Of a stretch of 64,000 nt of DNA, positions 62,645 through 64,000 are shown in pieces (the first letter of the stretch is position 1; the number at the start of each line of letters is the position of its first letter). This DNA is from Caulobacteraceae bacterium. Its GTDB lineage: Bacteria > Pseudomonadota > Alphaproteobacteria > Caulobacterales > Aquidulcibacteraceae. The translations under genes and the position numbers were made by a program. The notes beneath the pieces are model-generated. The model was not told where the DNA came from and did not search any database. It saw only the letters and a list, made by a program, of their open reading frames with translations. Location: NCBI GenBank assembly GCA_009773335.1, contig WRPF01000002.1:72000-135999 (forward strand). Direction: 5' to 3'.

Positions 62645-63349
62645 ATGACGCGCGAGACCAGCCTCGCCACGAGCTATGAACACTGGCGCACAAGCGAGCT
62701 TGGTCAGATCACCGACACGCTTGAACACCGGCTTTTGATCGAATTGGCGCGCGTCATGCCCGGTCAGCATTTGCTCGATGTCGGCTGCGGGGACGGCGCG
62801 TTAGCAATCCGGTTCGCGCGGCTCGGCGCCGCAATCACGGGGGTGGACGCTGATCCGGCCATGGTCGCGGTGGCGCGAGCGCGCGCCGCCGCGGAAAATG
62901 CGTCGGCGCAATTCTCGGTAGCGGACGCCGAACGGCTCCCTTTCGCGGATGGCCAGTTTGACGTGGTTGTCGCGTCGGCGTTGCTTTGCCTCGTCCGCGA
63001 TCGCGCGGCTGCCATCGCCGAGATGGCGCGGGTGCTTAAGCCGGGCGGGCGTCTTATCGTGGGCGAATTGGGCGCCTGGAGCCTTTGGAGTGCGTTGCGG
63101 CGGGTTCGTGGCTGGTTCGGCGCAACGCCCTGGCGGGGTGCGCATTTCCACACGCCCAGCGACCTGATGCGATTGCTGCGCGAGGCCGGACTTTCGCCGG
63201 TTGCGGTAAGAGGCAGTATCTTTTATCCGCCCCTGGCGTTGGCCGCCCGGCTGCTTGCGCCTTTCGACGCCTGGATCGGCCGACGTTTCACGCTCGGCGC
63301 GGCCTTCCTCGTCGCCAGCGCGCGCAAGCCGCTCTTGCGGATTGATTAG
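62645..63349 (+). CDS. SAM-dependent methyltransferase (Methyltransf_11)
   Basis: A 234-residue protein with motif I LLDVGCGDGALAIRFARLGA, acidic residue in ITGVDADPAMVAVARARAA, VADAERLPFADGQFDVVVAS and the post-motif LKPGGRLIVGELG. A C-terminal helical/hydrophobic tail (PPLALAARLLAPFDAWIG) suggests membrane association or a lipophilic substrate. It is independent of the methyltransferase at 42374. ATG 62645; 36 nt after the frameshifted lipoprotein. Confidence 0.88.
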   Translation: MTRETSLATSYEHWRTSELGQITDTLEHRLLIELARVMPGQHLLDVGCGDGALAIRFARLGAAITGVDADPAMVAVARARAAAENASAQFSVADAERLPFADGQFDVVVASALLCLVRDRAAAIAEMARVLKPGGRLIVGELGAWSLWSALRRVRGWFGATPWRGAHFHTPSDLMRLLREAGLSPVAVRGSIFYPPLALAARLLAPFDAWIGRRFTLGAAFLVASARKPLLRID

Positions 63350-63476
63350 CCGCAATTGCTTCTTGGGGCAGAGGCATCAAAGTAACCTCCATGAAAGCGC
63401 TTGATGTGAGGCATGGGATGTCCATTGGATTGGCGGCGCCGCGGGGGTCCATGTTGCGTGCAGCTTGGTGGTTTCG

Positions 63477-63890
63477 ATGAACGGCAAATTCAATATCGCG
63501 GTCGGACTGTGGTTTCTAGCGGGTTTCATGGTCTACGGCTTCGTACTCATCTACCTCCGCGACTTCGCGCCCGGGAGGGAGCAATGGGTGGCCGACTACG
63601 CAATCGGCAAACATTTTGAATCTCGTTTGGCGCATGTGCATGGTAATCTTTTCGCGCTGCTGAACGTGCTCATCGGCTATCTGCTGGTGCGCCTGCCGGT
63701 CGCAGGTGCGCAGGGGCGGTGGATCGCGGCGCTTGCGCTTGCCGGCATGCTGATGCCGTTGGGTATCCTCTCCGAGGTTTGGTTCGGCGTGCCGCCCATT
63801 CTAGTTATCGTCGGCGGCGTCGCCATGATCGGCTCGATGATTTGGCTTGGTCTAGCGGTGTGGCGCCTGAAATTGGCCGAGCGGCCGTGA
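63477..63890 (+). CDS. Four-helix membrane protein, unknown
   Basis: A 137-residue protein with four hydrophobic helices: FNIAVGLWFLAGFMVYGFVL, AHVHGNLFALLNVLIGYLLV, WIAALALAGMLMPLGILSEV and PPILVIVGGVAMIGSMIWLG. A His pair in the second helix (HVHGN) could bind haem or metal. The family is not recognised. ATG 63477 chosen; the start at 63465 is possible. It overlaps the OsmC-like gene start by 4 nt. Confidence 0.65.
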   Translation: MNGKFNIAVGLWFLAGFMVYGFVLIYLRDFAPGREQWVADYAIGKHFESRLAHVHGNLFALLNVLIGYLLVRLPVAGAQGRWIAALALAGMLMPLGILSEVWFGVPPILVIVGGVAMIGSMIWLGLAVWRLKLAERP

Positions 63891-64000
63891 CGGCGCGCAC
63901 GCACGTGCAAGGGCGTATCGTCTTCGTATCCGAGAACGGCAAAGGTTCCTTCGGACAGGATGTGCGCGTGGGCGCCCATCTCTTGATCGCCGACGAACCT
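63887..64000 (+). CDS. Start of an OsmC-family gene (cut by window end)
   Basis: GTG 63887 overlaps the previous stop (GTGA). The 38 visible codons read ARTHVQGRIVFVSENGKGSF, then GQDVRVGAHLLIADEP, which matches the N-terminus of OsmC-like proteins (GxxxQ-V-G-H-L-ADEP). The redox cysteines would lie outside the window. It is a different subgroup from the OsmC at 15936. Confidence 0.66.
   Translation, partial: MTARTHVQGRIVFVSENGKGSFGQDVRVGAHLLIADEP

Overview
The window is GC-rich DNA, almost certainly from an alphaproteobacterial chromosome. Caulobacterales or a Hyphomonadaceae-like lineage is my best guess. The evidence is a very large PodJ-like coiled-coil/Sel1-repeat polarity protein, the TIGR02186/TauE gene pair, a ligase-associated DNA-repair helicase with PdeM, and typical alphaproteobacterial beta-oxidation genes. 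The lineage is inferred from family content, not from a phylogeny.

Layout. (1) 1-26.6 kb is housekeeping chromosome. It holds a partial lipoprotein, an Lhr-type repair helicase and the PdeM phosphoesterase with an alkylsulfatase-like MBL protein between them, and TIGR02186 plus a TauE/SafE exporter. A PodJ-like protein follows. Next comes a fatty/branched acyl-CoA degradation cluster headed by a MerR regulator with a palindromic operator: two acyl-CoA dehydrogenases, an OsmC protein, a thiolase and a FadJ-type multifunctional enzyme. The segment ends with a DEAD-box RNA helicase, a nitroreductase, an MDR oxidoreductase, an alpha/beta hydrolase and an Lrp regulator. (2) 26.6-33 kb is a decayed integrative element next to a tRNA-Met(CAT) gene: a Phd/VapC toxin-antitoxin pair, two AlpA-like HTH proteins, a DUF3363 relaxase, an AT-rich candidate transfer origin, a VirD4/TraG-like protein without a recognisable Walker A motif, and a ribbon-helix-helix protein. 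I see no integrase and no Trb/VirB mating-pore genes. (3) 33.3-42 kb is a heavy-metal efflux cassette (CzcI-like, CzcC, CzcB, CzcA, HupE/UreJ, membrane-anchor protein) ended by a broken IS1182 transposase. (4) 42.3-48.8 kb has a methyltransferase, then a tightly packed minus-strand operon: aldehyde dehydrogenase, TetR, class-III aminotransferase, RidA, MBL hydrolase, and a compact protein that looks like a permuted Rieske oxygenase. Its substrate is unknown. (5) 49-64 kb is accessory DNA for stress, sulfur and membrane functions, with many scars. It includes Dps, a 1-Cys-type peroxiredoxin, a fused breakpoint between a truncated FAD oxidoreductase and a truncated ABC permease, a rhodanese/desaturase/YgaP/substrate-binding-protein set, an IS630 element broken by a truncated IS66, DUF2231, and an ECF sigma factor. 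FolE, a cupin lipoprotein, two damaged genes, a methyltransferase and the start of an OsmC-like gene complete it.

Most unusual points. A Walker-A-less coupling-protein homologue pairs with a relaxase. A Rieske domain sits C-terminal to a START-like domain within an unassigned catabolic operon. A repeated GGGAACC-N17/18-TCYAAT-like promoter lies upstream of the sigma factor, folE and a membrane gene, suggesting a small self-regulated ECF regulon. Two pairs of inverted REP-like hairpins are present, one with compensatory base changes.
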